Translations under genes and position numbers: made by a program
Notes under the pieces: model-generated
Database searches by the model: none
What the model was told of the DNA's origin: nothing
What the model saw: only the letters and a program-made list of their open reading frames with translations
Shown: positions 33,160 to 41,981 of the stretch, in pieces
Position numbering within the stretch: position 1 is the first letter of the stretch
Layout of the letters: the number at the start of each line of letters is the position of its first letter
NCBI GenBank assembly: GCA_016179055.1
Contig: JACOSC010000017.1
Location: 1 to 54,285, forward strand
Source: Acidobacteriota bacterium
Lineage (GTDB): Bacteria > Acidobacteriota > UBA6911 > JACOSC01
DNA length: 54,285 bases
Reading direction: 5' to 3'

Positions 33160-34467
33160 ATGGGAAAGGATGGCCAATCAAAGATGACCGTGCTTGCCAT
33201 ATCGGGTCTCATGTTGTTCCCGCAGGGCGAACGGCGCGGATACATGGCTGCGTACTTGGGTATGCGGGCCTACGTGGAGGCGGGTCACCGTGTGCATTTT
33301 CTTACTTGTTGGCCCCCCCTCGAACACTACGAAGGGCAAGAAGCCCGCGCGGCGCGGGACCGGATTGAAGACGGGATTCACGTTCATGAATTTCATGTAC
33401 CATGGGTCGAGCGTTTGAGCCGTTTCCGCCGGGCCAAGTTGCCGGCGAATAAATTTCTGCATTATCTGATATACCTTTTTCAAATCCTCTTATGCGAGTA
33501 TGTGATTTGGGGCCTCTTCACGGCTGGGGCGGTCGTCGCGGGAATCCGTATAGCCCGCCGAGTCAAGCCGGATGTGATATACGGTTTTCATATCGGCAAC
33601 GCTGCCGGATGGGTGGTGTCTCGCCGGTATGGCGTGCCCTTGATTACCCGAGTCTTCGGCACTTTTCTTTATTCGTTGCTCTCCACGCGGTTTTACAAGT
33701 TCCGTTATTTTACTTCGGTCACGGCCTTCACAGTGCCGTGCGACTGTCTGATCATTCTTGACGACGGAACGCGCGGCGACTATGTGGCCGAAGTCTTACG
33801 TGTACCGAAGGCGCGGGTACGCTTCTGGCGCGACGGCATTCACCCGAGCATGTTGGAAAAGCCCAAGGAAATTGTGGATCTACGCGCCCGCTGGAATATT
33901 CCCGAGAAGAATAAAATCATTCTAACGCTTGGGCGCATGTGGTTGGTCAAGGGGTTTCACAAACTTATTCGCGCCGTTCCGCGCATGGTGCAACAATATC
34001 AGGATGTCACGGTCTTGATGGTGGGGGATGGTGGCGAGCGTGAGTTCCTCGAGAAAATGGTCAGAGACTTTTCTGTCGACCAGTGGGTAAAGTTTCCCGG
34101 CAGCCTGGCGCATGACGAGGTCAAGTCCTGTATGTATTTGGCCGATGTATTTGTGCAGCTCTGCGATATATCTAATTTGACCAATGTCCTGATCGAGGCG
34201 CTGAGTTGCCGGCGTTGTGTGGTCACCCTGGACGACGGCAGTACTAAGGGCTTAATCACTGATGGAGAAACCGGCTTTCTGGCGCCACCGGGCGACGATC
34301 ACGCGTTGGCCGACACCGTTGTGCGTCTCCTTCGAGATGATTCCCTGCGCCGCCGCGTCGGTGAAGCGGCGGGTCAGCATGTGGCCCAACAGCTTTTAAC
34401 CTGGGACCGGCGGAATCAAATGGAAATTGATTTAGTGCAAGATCTCGTCAGCCATTCTAAAAGTTAG
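33160..34467 (+). CDS. Glycosyltransferase (GT4-like), last gene of the EPS cluster
   Basis: A 435-residue GT-B-type protein. ATG at 33160 follows GGAG by 5 bases. The N-terminal half holds LMLFPQGERRGYMAAYLGMR and a hydrophobic segment near residues 105-130 (IYLFQILLCEYVIW) that may touch the membrane. The donor half shows IILTLGRMWLVKGFHKLIRA, VLMVGDGGEREFLEKM and NLTNVLIEALSCRRCVVT, with the GT4-type glutamate. It is separated from the upstream gene by the short REP palindrome. It ends the run of plus-strand EPS genes; the next gene is convergent. Confidence 0.82.
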   Translation: MGKDGQSKMTVLAISGLMLFPQGERRGYMAAYLGMRAYVEAGHRVHFLTCWPPLEHYEGQEARAARDRIEDGIHVHEFHVPWVERLSRFRRAKLPANKFLHYLIYLFQILLCEYVIWGLFTAGAVVAGIRIARRVKPDVIYGFHIGNAAGWVVSRRYGVPLITRVFGTFLYSLLSTRFYKFRYFTSVTAFTVPCDCLIILDDGTRGDYVAEVLRVPKARVRFWRDGIHPSMLEKPKEIVDLRARWNIPEKNKIILTLGRMWLVKGFHKLIRAVPRMVQQYQDVTVLMVGDGGEREFLEKMVRDFSVDQWVKFPGSLAHDEVKSCMYLADVFVQLCDISNLTNVLIEALSCRRCVVTLDDGSTKGLITDGETGFLAPPGDDHALADTVVRLLRDDSLRRRVGEAAGQHVAQQLLTWDRRNQMEIDLVQDLVSHSKS

Positions 34468-34992
34468 TGTGCGTCAAATTTGTTGGTGGTTTGAATCAGC
34501 CAGGGAGATTTTCTGATGATGGTTTTTTGTATATTTATGGTAGGATTCATTTAACCACAAAGACACGAAGACACACAAAGTATGGAATTAAGCGAATGGT
34601 TTTGTGAGCTTAATGCCTTTGTGTCCTTGTGGTAAGATTTATTCTGAAGGCTTTTTCAGCATTCAGCTACTCGGAAATAGCCTATCTCTTGTCCATTCCT
34701 ACCTATATTTTTAACGCACACTCATCGCGGCAGGCCGCGCGTCTTTGGCTCATCAGATTCGCGTTCTAGCCGGAGACGCTGTTTGCGCGGAACCGCGTTT
34801 TGACTTGTATTCCTATGGAATTTCGACGATTCTTCGCGGCTTTTTCCATTTTGAATTTTGTCGGCTATGAATGAGCCTGGCCGGCTGACAAAAACAAGGT
34901 TCTAGCGGCCGAGCGCCGTATACGAAAGGGCAATAGTCTGTATGTTGTCAAAGCGGCTATTTATGATTGGGGAGCCGTATGAGAGGCTTTAA
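34468..34992. other. Convergent spacer with a large inverted repeat
   Basis: No gene is seen. The one structured part is 34554-34633: ACCACAAAGACAC pairs with GTGTCCTTGTGGT (one mismatch), and inside it ATTAAGC pairs with GCTTAAT, giving an 80-base hairpin-like repeat. It lies between two convergent genes and could serve as a bidirectional terminator. Confidence 0.55.
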
Positions 34993-35727
34993 TCAGGCAT
35001 CGGTACGTACTTCGGCCGGCACGTCTCCTTTCCAGTAAAGGATGCGCATGCAGCTTTCGCACATGATAATTTGATTGTTTAGCCGAACATCACTGAAAAC
35101 TTGCGGTCGCAATCGCACGTGGCAGGCCTGACAAGACTCGTTCTTAGCTTCGGCCAGGGCCACACCTCGTCTCTGGTTGGCGATACTGTGGTAAGTCGCC
35201 AACAACTCTCGACCAATATGGCCGACAAAGGCTGACCGTTGCTCATTGAGGCGAGACAACTCAGCCTGAAGCTCTATAGAGAGTTGATCGAGATCTTCCT
35301 TTGATTGCTTGATTTGTCCGCGGGCAATCCGCAACTCGCCTTCTTTGGCTTTGGTCTCTTTCTCCAACGCATCGCAAAACTCCATGTACTCGAGAATGCG
35401 ATCCTCGGCACGGGCGATCTCGATCTTGCAGGTCTCGATTTCCTTTAGAACGGCGGTATATTCATCATTCTTTTTCACGGCCATGAGTTGGTCTTTGTAC
35501 TTGGAGGATCTCAGGCAGAGCAATTCTACTTCACCTTCCAGACGTCGGCGTTCCTTTTGCGTTTCACCCAACTTTTCCTTATTCCTTGCGACTGCCGCAT
35601 CGTAGGAGGCCAGTTGTTCATCGAGCTGAGTGAGCTGGCGGGGGATTTCCGCAATCTTTCGATTCAGATCCATGATCTTCAAGTCAGTCTCTTGCAGACT
35701 GATCAACGACCATAATCCTTCGCCCAT
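34993..35727 (-). CDS. Coiled-coil protein with C4 zinc ribbon (CT398/DUF164-like)
   Basis: A 244-residue protein from ATG at 35727, with GGAG about 8 bases upstream (a TTG two codons earlier is less likely). Residues ~10-170 form a long antiparallel coiled coil of charged heptads (LDEQLASYDAAVARNKEKLG, VKKNDEYTAVLKEIETCKIE). The C-terminus is a four-cysteine zinc ribbon, Cys199/202 (CQAC) and Cys223/226 (CESC). Such proteins are widespread and thought to bind nucleic acid or act as chaperone-like adaptors; the exact role is not established. It is transcribed alone, convergent with the EPS cluster. Confidence 0.82.
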   Translation of the reverse strand: MGEGLWSLISLQETDLKIMDLNRKIAEIPRQLTQLDEQLASYDAAVARNKEKLGETQKERRRLEGEVELLCLRSSKYKDQLMAVKKNDEYTAVLKEIETCKIEIARAEDRILEYMEFCDALEKETKAKEGELRIARGQIKQSKEDLDQLSIELQAELSRLNEQRSAFVGHIGRELLATYHSIANQRRGVALAEAKNESCQACHVRLRPQVFSDVRLNNQIIMCESCMRILYWKGDVPAEVRTDA

Positions 35728-35884
35728 GTTCAACTCCTTTTGATTTTATCACGCAATTCGCGCGATAAATATAGCCTACTTATACAACCCTGTCAACGGC
35801 CGTACCCAAAGACCAGCCAGGAACTCCGTCTTGTGCTATACTGCATTTTTTAACAAATCAAGTTGGAAGGCACTATACTGAAGT

Positions 35885-36320
35885 TCGATCATAAGAAACG
35901 CGCTAATTCCAAAATCCGGCCCCCTGCGGGGCGTTGGAATTTGGATATTTAGTAGGGAGTGAGGCGCCGTTTACAATCCAGAGCTCTTGCGGAACGATGC
36001 GAACAAGCTGCAATCTATGGCGGGGTGGGCTTGCTCGAAATGGATTTTTGGAAAAATCCGTAGGTGCTTGTAAACTTTGTAACGGCTCAGTGCGGTCGCC
36101 GCCGGTCCCTGAAGGGGACCTTGTTGATAGCCGTGGGTGGCGCCCCGCGCCACCCACGGAAGGCCATCATTTCCAGCCGGACCCTGAAAGGGTCCACGTA
36201 GGGTCCGATGTGGGTGGACGACTGCGACCCTTTCAGGGTCGGCCGGCGCGGGGGTTTCAGTCCGTGGGTGGCGAAACGCCACCCACGGCTATTAACCGTG
36301 TCCCCTTCAGGGACTAGGCG
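35885..36320. repeat. Compound palindrome island A
   Basis: Small perfect hairpins are arranged in mirror order around a centre near 36210: GTCCCTGAAGGGGAC (36105-36119), CCGTGGGTGGCG with CGCCACCCACGG (36131-36159), GGACCCTGAAAGGGTCC (36179-36195), then GACCCTTTCAGGGTC (36226-36240), CCGTGGGTGGCG with CGCCACCCACGG (36262-36288) and GTCCCCTTCAGGGAC (36300-36314). A further AATTCCAA...TTGGAATT hairpin lies at 35904-35942. The left edge (GATCATAAG near 35887) and the segment GTTTACAATCCAGAGCTC resemble the edges of island B. It occupies the divergent spacer before the mlaD-like gene; no ORF is credible. Confidence 0.7.
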
Positions 36321-36396
36321 CCGTAGGGTCACCTTTTGTCGAAAGGTTCATCAGCACACTCCCTTGAACAGTTACTAAACTTTATCAGGAGGAACC

Positions 36397-37647
36397 ATGG
36401 TGACACGAAAGAGACTGGCATGGGCCGAGCTTAAGGTCGGAGTCTTCGTGATTATCGCGTTGACGCTGTTGATTGTTTTCATCCTCAGAGCCTCATGGGG
36501 AAGCAAACTTTTCTCTTTCGCTCCCAAACAGTTTTATGCGAAGACCTATCTGCCCACGGTAGAACGACTGAAACCGGGTTCTCCCGTATGGCTCTCGGGT
36601 CTGGAAGTCGGCTATGTGACCAATGTCCGTTTCGTTCCCGTGGAAAAATACAGCCGCAATCAAACGGTCTTAGCGGAGATCCAGAAAATCCGCGCCCAGA
36701 TTGAGGGCCTCGATCGCGCCCGGCCCGATTATTGGAAGAAGCGCTCCGACCTCAGCGACGACATCCGTAACAAGAAATTGGAATTGCGGACGGTTGAAAT
36801 CATGATGAAGATTGATAATTTATTTCGCGATAAACTGGGGACCGACTCGGAAGTCAGTATTGGGTCCGCCGGGTTGATTGGTGAAAGTTATATCGATATT
36901 TCAATTGGCAGCGGCGGCGAGCCGGCCCGCCGAGAATTTGATCCGACGCACAAGCAAGAAGTGGTAATTGTCGAGGGCTTGCGCACGACCAGCATTAAAG
37001 ATATACTCGCCGGCGCCAATGACGTAGTCGCCAATTTTTCAGTTATCTCCGATCAGATGAAACGGATCGCCAATCGCATAGACATTGACCAAGTAAGCGA
37101 GACCATTACGACTGTAGGCAGTCGTCTGGATAGTACGTTCAAAGAAGCGGAGACGGCCATGAACCGCGCCAATCAGTTAATTCAGGACGTGCAAAGCGGA
37201 AAAGGCACGATGGGAAAAATCATGCAGGATTCCGCCATCTACGACCAGGCGGAAAACGTCATGCGCAACGTCACCGACATTACCGAGCGCGTGAAGTCCG
37301 GCCGCGGCACGGCCGGTCGTTTTATTGTGGATGAAGCGTTATATAATGATGCCGACCGCGTGGTCAAGCGTGCCGACGTTATTGCCGAGCGCATAGAAAA
37401 AGGCCAGGGAACTATCGGCATGCTTTCTAAGGATCGCGCCTTGTATGATCAAACTACCAAGGCCATTGAGAAACTGACGGATCTGGCCGATCGGATTGAG
37501 CGCGGGGAAGGCACACTGGGCAAATTGAGCAAAGATGATTCTATGTACAAAACCGTAAATCAGACACTGTCGGAAGTCTCCAAGTTGATCTACGATTTTC
37601 GGCAAAATCCCAAACGCTATCTGACCATCAACTTTAAGCTATTTTAA
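36397..37647 (+). CDS. MlaD/MCE-family lipid-transport protein with C-terminal repeats
   Basis: The 416-residue product has one N-terminal transmembrane helix (residues ~14-30, VGVFVIIALTLLIVFIL) and then an MCE domain: LKPGSPVWLSGLEVGYVTNV and, after a charged insertion of about 50 residues (IQKIRAQIEGLDRARPDYWK), SIGSAGLIGESYIDISIG. The C-terminal half has about four ~40-residue repeats with G(K/R/Q/E)GTxGxxxxDxxxYDxA, as in other MlaD-type proteins. MCE proteins form hexameric rings that pass phospholipids between inner and outer membranes. No MlaE/MlaF partner is in the window. AGGAGG lies 5 bases before the ATG. CDP-alcohol transferase and lptD follow, an envelope set. Confidence 0.85.
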   Translation: MVTRKRLAWAELKVGVFVIIALTLLIVFILRASWGSKLFSFAPKQFYAKTYLPTVERLKPGSPVWLSGLEVGYVTNVRFVPVEKYSRNQTVLAEIQKIRAQIEGLDRARPDYWKKRSDLSDDIRNKKLELRTVEIMMKIDNLFRDKLGTDSEVSIGSAGLIGESYIDISIGSGGEPARREFDPTHKQEVVIVEGLRTTSIKDILAGANDVVANFSVISDQMKRIANRIDIDQVSETITTVGSRLDSTFKEAETAMNRANQLIQDVQSGKGTMGKIMQDSAIYDQAENVMRNVTDITERVKSGRGTAGRFIVDEALYNDADRVVKRADVIAERIEKGQGTIGMLSKDRALYDQTTKAIEKLTDLADRIERGEGTLGKLSKDDSMYKTVNQTLSEVSKLIYDFRQNPKRYLTINFKLF

Positions 37648-37666
37648 CACCTCGGAGTAGTGCGCG

Positions 37667-38281
37667 ATGGTAACTTTTACGGAACGGATCGGCCGCTCGG
37701 TCGGTTTTATTCTTGACAAGATCGTCTGGGTAGTCACACTCATCGGGGTCAGCCCCAACACGCTGACCTTAATCGGGCTGGTCATCAATGTGATCGCCGC
37801 CTACTTGCTGGCCAATGGCCGTTTCTTCGAGGCAGGACTGGTGGTCATCGGCGCCGGACTCTTCGACATGATCGACGGTCGCGTGGCGCGGGCCATGAAC
37901 TCCGATACGAAATTTGGCGCGTTTTTCGATTCGGTCATCGATCGATTTTCCGACGTCGTCTTGTTTATCGGCCTGATTGTGCATTACGCGCGTACATCAC
38001 AGATCAGCTACGTGCTGATCACTTGCATAGTTCTGATGGGCGCCGTGATGACCAGTTATGCCCGCGCCCGCGCCGAATCCATCATTCCAAAATGCAAGAT
38101 TGGATTTACCGAGCGCCCGGAACGAATCGTCCTCTTGATCGTCGGCGCTTTGTTTAATCGGATGGCCGCCGTGCTTTGGTTGATGGCCATTTTGTCGAAC
38201 TGGACCGTGATCGACCGTATTATTTATACCTGGAAAGAAACCAAGGCTATGGAGCAGCGAAACCGTTCGCAATCCGCCTAG
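37667..38281 (+). CDS. CDP-alcohol phosphatidyltransferase family protein
   Basis: A 204-residue integral membrane enzyme that transfers a phosphatidyl group from CDP-diacylglycerol to an alcohol. The signature D-x2-DG-x2-AR-x8-G-x3-D-x3-D is complete (Asp67, Asp70, Asp88 and Asp92 by my count). About six hydrophobic helices surround it. The head group (glycerol phosphate, inositol phosphate or other) cannot be told. It starts 19 bases after the MCE gene, so both are probably one operon for membrane lipid supply. Confidence 0.87.
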   Translation: MVTFTERIGRSVGFILDKIVWVVTLIGVSPNTLTLIGLVINVIAAYLLANGRFFEAGLVVIGAGLFDMIDGRVARAMNSDTKFGAFFDSVIDRFSDVVLFIGLIVHYARTSQISYVLITCIVLMGAVMTSYARARAESIIPKCKIGFTERPERIVLLIVGALFNRMAAVLWLMAILSNWTVIDRIIYTWKETKAMEQRNRSQSA

Positions 38282-38503
38282 CGCCCGCCAATGGTCGCTG
38301 CTGGCCTCGGTAGGAGTAGCCTCGTTAAAGCGCGCAGCTCCGGACTACCTCCGCGGCGACAAACACGTGCGTGGTTGTTTGCAATTCTCATATGACCAAT
38401 GACGTGGCCCGACTGATTTTAATGCAACGGCCGCCTGTCGAACTTGCCGGCGCCCCTGTGGCGGTTACCGCGCTCACGGATGCCGTATATCACGTTGAGA
38501 ATC

Positions 38504-40933
38504 ATGAACAAACTGACTACCCTCATTGCTCTCATTACCCTACCTTACCTTGCGCTGGCAGGACCGTTGGGCGCGCGCGCGCTCATGGCCGCGGTCGATC
38601 CCTTGTTTTTACCGGCCGCCTTGCAACAGATCGTCGGGCGCCCTCGCACGACCACACTAATTCCGCGCCCTGCCGGTGTCGTGCGTATTGAAGCAGACCA
38701 ACAAGAAAGGACTGAAGCGGGCGTTTGGGTTGCCGAAGGGAAAGTTGTAGTTACCCATTTGGATATGAAATTGGAGGCAGATAAGATCGAATACTTTGCA
38801 GAGAGCGATTACGCTGTAGCCACGGACAACGTCATCCTTACACGCGGCGCGCAACGATTCGCCGGCTCCCGCGCTGAGTATGACATTGCCACGGGGGAAG
38901 GCGTTTTCTATGACGTCAAGGGCAAGACCGATCGCGAGTATTATTTGGAGGCCGCGCGTATTACGATGACCAGCCGGACGACGTACCGCGTACAAAATGG
39001 CTTTATCACCGCTTGCCAGGAGGCGGTTCCCAAGTGGCGTTTCTCCTCGCGCGCGGCGGCCGTAAACGTGGAAAGTCATGCCACGCTGCGCGGCGCTATT
39101 TTTAAAGTCAAGAAGATTCCCGTCTTATATTTGCCGTTCCTGCGGATTCCCTTGGAAAAAAAAGAACGGAGCAGCGGGTTTCTCATTCCCTCGACCGGCA
39201 CCTCTACCACTAAAGGCCGCTCGATCAGCGCGGGGTTTTACATGACGCTCGGGCCCAGCGCCGATGCCTTGATTTCCAGCGATTACTTTTCCAAGCGCGG
39301 CTTGGGCAGCAGCCTGCGCTTCCGCTTTCGGCCCAACGATCAAACCCGGCTGACCTTCAGCAGCTATCTGGTGGCCGATCGCATAAAAACCGATCTCAGC
39401 AAAGGAACGCGCAGCGCCAGCGGCGCCAACATCAGCGCGCAAGGCGAGACTTATCTAAAACACGGGTTTCGCGGCGTCATCGATTTGAACTTGACCAGCA
39501 ACAATTTATTCCGAGAAGTGTTCGCCCAGGATTTTCGCGCCGCCACCAACACCGTGGATCGTTCGACAATTTTTCTCACGAACAATTTTGGCGCACATAG
39601 CCTTAATTTTCTTTTTGCCCGTAATGAGAGTTTTCTACCGGCGTATCGCTCATTGGTGGTGCGTAACGCGCCCGTGGTTAATTTTAAAACCCTGGGCCGA
39701 CAAGTGTCCGATTGGCCTTTGTACTTTTTTCTGGATACCTCCTTGGAAGGGCTAAATCGCCTGCAGCACCCCGACGCCAATACTACGGTATTGACGCCGG
39801 AGTTCGTCCAGCGTTTGGATTTCCATCCCCGCCTGCTGATTCCATTTCGACAGTTCGCCGGAATTTCCCTATCGGCTATGCTCGGCGCGCGCGATACTTT
39901 TTATAGTCATAGCTTCGCCGAGAACGATACGCGCACCGTGACCGGACAGCACATTAACCGGGGCTACGTGTCGGCTGAACTTACTGCCAAAGGACCCGGA
40001 CTGGCCAAGATCTACAAAGATGCCGCCGGGGAAAGCCGATTCAAGCACCTCATCGAGCCGGAAATCATCTATCGCCGGATTAGCGGCATTGATCGCTTCC
40101 GGCGAATTATTCGCTTTGATGAGAAAGAAGCCATCGCCGACAGCAACGAATTCGAGTACGCCTTGTCCAATCGTATCCTCGTCAAGCAAGCCATGCCCGA
40201 CGGCGGAAGCGCGGTCCGCGAGCTTATCTATTTTCGTCTGGGCCAAAAGTATTTCTGGGATCCGACCTTTGGCGGCGCCTTGATCGAAGGCCAACCCAAT
40301 CAGTTTTTCCCGATCAATACTCAAACCGCCTTTTCCTACGGCGGTCTGCGCCGGCGCTTCTCCCCGATTTCGGCGCTCCTCCGCTGGTACACGTCGTGGT
40401 TCTATAACGCGGAAGCACGCGCCGATTATGATCCTGAAGCCCGCACGTTGCGCGCCGCCAGTCTGGCGGGGACGGCCACCTATCGTAAGCTGGCCGTCGC
40501 CGCGATGTATGCCTATACCAAAGAGATACGAATTCCCGACCCGAGCACGAGCGCCCGCACGCCGACGCTAACGCCTGACCCGCTTTACTGCCCGCCCGCC
40601 TTTTCCAACTTCAAATGCGACCTCGGTACATTTAACAGCCGGCAGCTTCAGGGTCAGGTTGGCTACGGCGATCCCCGCAAGGGATTTTCGACCGGCGGCA
40701 TATTCACGTACGATTTATTGAAGTCGCCGGCCACAACGGGCAGCCTGCCCAATAAGCGGCATCTCCTGGGCAGCACTACCCGCCTGCATTACAATTGGGA
40801 CTGCTGCGGAGTGACGGTAGAGGCGCAACAATATAATTTGGGCTTCCGTTCGGAGACGCTCGTACGGTTTTCGTTCACACTGGGAGGGGTCGGCTCTTTC
40901 GGTACTATACGAAAACCGCAAAATCTTTTTTGA
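38504..40933 (+). CDS. lptD: LPS-assembly outer-membrane protein LptD (OstA/Imp)
   Basis: I chose ATG at 38504 (MNKLTTLIALITLPYLALAG), which opens a signal peptide, rather than the longer frame to 38444; the product has 809 residues. Residues ~60-160 form the OstA/LptA-like periplasmic domain (ADQQERTEAGVWVAEGKVVV, LDMKLEADKIEYFAESDYAV). The rest is the large beta-barrel, with KKIPVLYLPFLRIPLEKKER, then SSGFLIPS marking the start of the barrel. It inserts LPS into the outer leaflet, with LptE. Its presence shows that the organism has an LPS-type outer membrane. It sits 222 bases after the CDP-alcohol transferase gene. Confidence 0.9.
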   Translation: MNKLTTLIALITLPYLALAGPLGARALMAAVDPLFLPAALQQIVGRPRTTTLIPRPAGVVRIEADQQERTEAGVWVAEGKVVVTHLDMKLEADKIEYFAESDYAVATDNVILTRGAQRFAGSRAEYDIATGEGVFYDVKGKTDREYYLEAARITMTSRTTYRVQNGFITACQEAVPKWRFSSRAAAVNVESHATLRGAIFKVKKIPVLYLPFLRIPLEKKERSSGFLIPSTGTSTTKGRSISAGFYMTLGPSADALISSDYFSKRGLGSSLRFRFRPNDQTRLTFSSYLVADRIKTDLSKGTRSASGANISAQGETYLKHGFRGVIDLNLTSNNLFREVFAQDFRAATNTVDRSTIFLTNNFGAHSLNFLFARNESFLPAYRSLVVRNAPVVNFKTLGRQVSDWPLYFFLDTSLEGLNRLQHPDANTTVLTPEFVQRLDFHPRLLIPFRQFAGISLSAMLGARDTFYSHSFAENDTRTVTGQHINRGYVSAELTAKGPGLAKIYKDAAGESRFKHLIEPEIIYRRISGIDRFRRIIRFDEKEAIADSNEFEYALSNRILVKQAMPDGGSAVRELIYFRLGQKYFWDPTFGGALIEGQPNQFFPINTQTAFSYGGLRRRFSPISALLRWYTSWFYNAEARADYDPEARTLRAASLAGTATYRKLAVAAMYAYTKEIRIPDPSTSARTPTLTPDPLYCPPAFSNFKCDLGTFNSRQLQGQVGYGDPRKGFSTGGIFTYDLLKSPATTGSLPNKRHLLGSTTRLHYNWDCCGVTVEAQQYNLGFRSETLVRFSFTLGGVGSFGTIRKPQNLF

Positions 40934-41064
40934 ATGAATTAGCGGCTCTCCGCGGCCAGGCGTCCATGATCCTGTTAAGGAACTTGCGCTCACTTCTTGA
41001 GATCGCATAACACGTCAAGTCTGCACCCTACGTAACCCGTACGATTACGGATAGGTCCTGAGAT

Positions 41065-41710
41065 TTGATCATAAGCCAATCAGATGGTAGCGGTGCCGGT
41101 CCCGCACGGGGGATCGGAAGTTTGAATATTGGCCACAGCTCGGTGCGATCCGTTCGTTCCCATCACATCGAGCGGGCACCCCGCCATAGCCCGAAGCTTG
41201 TTCGCGTAGCTCTGAAGGAGCGCTCTATAATAGCCAGGGGCTGCGCGGCGCTTGCCCCTGGTATGTAAGATAATATGTAACTACTCAGGCAATGCGTCTC
41301 AGCCCCGTAGGGGTGGCCTGTTTATAGTAGCAATTCCTATGGTAGGTCCTAAAGCTCCGTAGGAGCGACCTGTGCGGACGCGTTCGTCGACGAGATCAAC
41401 TTTACACAGGCCGCCCCTACGGGGCTTGTTCGAATTCATGGATGGATTCTTGCTTTAAACAGGCCGCTCCTATGGAGCTAAAGGCACTGGCTGAGTAGTT
41501 ATGATTATATTAAGTTATAAGCCCTAAAAGGGCGGGATGCCCTTCTGCTCGATGAATTCGTATGGAAGAAAACGATGGCGGCCTAGGAATTGATTTCCAT
41601 TAGTGCGCCCTTACAGGGCTGGCGTGCTGGGGACGCTTTCTTTCAGGGGCTGCGCTAGGCTTGCCCCTGGCTATTATAGCTCGCTCCTTCGGAGCTTTGG
41701 ATTGTAAGCG
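41065..41710. repeat. Compound palindrome island B (1-kb gene-free spacer)
   Basis: The spacer 40934-41981 has no credible gene. Mirror-ordered stems fill it: CCAGGGGC/GCCCCTGG at 41234-41261 matches CAGGGGC/GCCCCTG at 41644-41669; AGCTCTGAAGGAGC near 41209 matches GCTCCTTCGGAGCT near 41683; and TATAATAGCCAGGGG is mirrored by CCCCTGGCTATTATA. Inside are CCCCGTAGGGG (about 41303), GCTCCGTAGGAGCGACCTGT (about 41354), CAGGCCGCCCCTACGGGGC (about 41404), CAGGCCGCTCCTATGGAGC (about 41461), and GCCCTAAAAGGGC (about 41521). The left edge has TTTGATCATAAG, as in island A. Confidence 0.7.
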
Positions 41711-41981
41711 GCACGCCACTTCCTACAAATGTCCAAACTCCAGGACGCCGCGGGACTGGATTTTGGCATCCGCGCGTTTCTTCTGATCGAACGTCAGTAT
41801 AGGTTCGTCGCGATTGACAGCCTTTGCGACTCTCACGTAAGATAATGGCTTTCGTTGTAAAATAATAACAGGAGGATTGAAGACCGATTAGAATAGTGCC
41901 TAGAGTGCACGGGTCATCGATCAATTACAAAGGTTTCCCAACTCTTCTTAGCGACCCTTTCTTTCCGTCTTCATAGCCCAT

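Noticed and set aside
33178-33483. Minus-strand ORFs inside glycosyltransferase genes
   Set aside because: Antisense to clear GT motifs and without independent start signals.
36368-36380. TGAACAGTTACTA matching the outer end of the 191-bp MITE
   Set aside because: Only 13 bases match and no other part of the element is nearby; probably chance, or at most an old scar.
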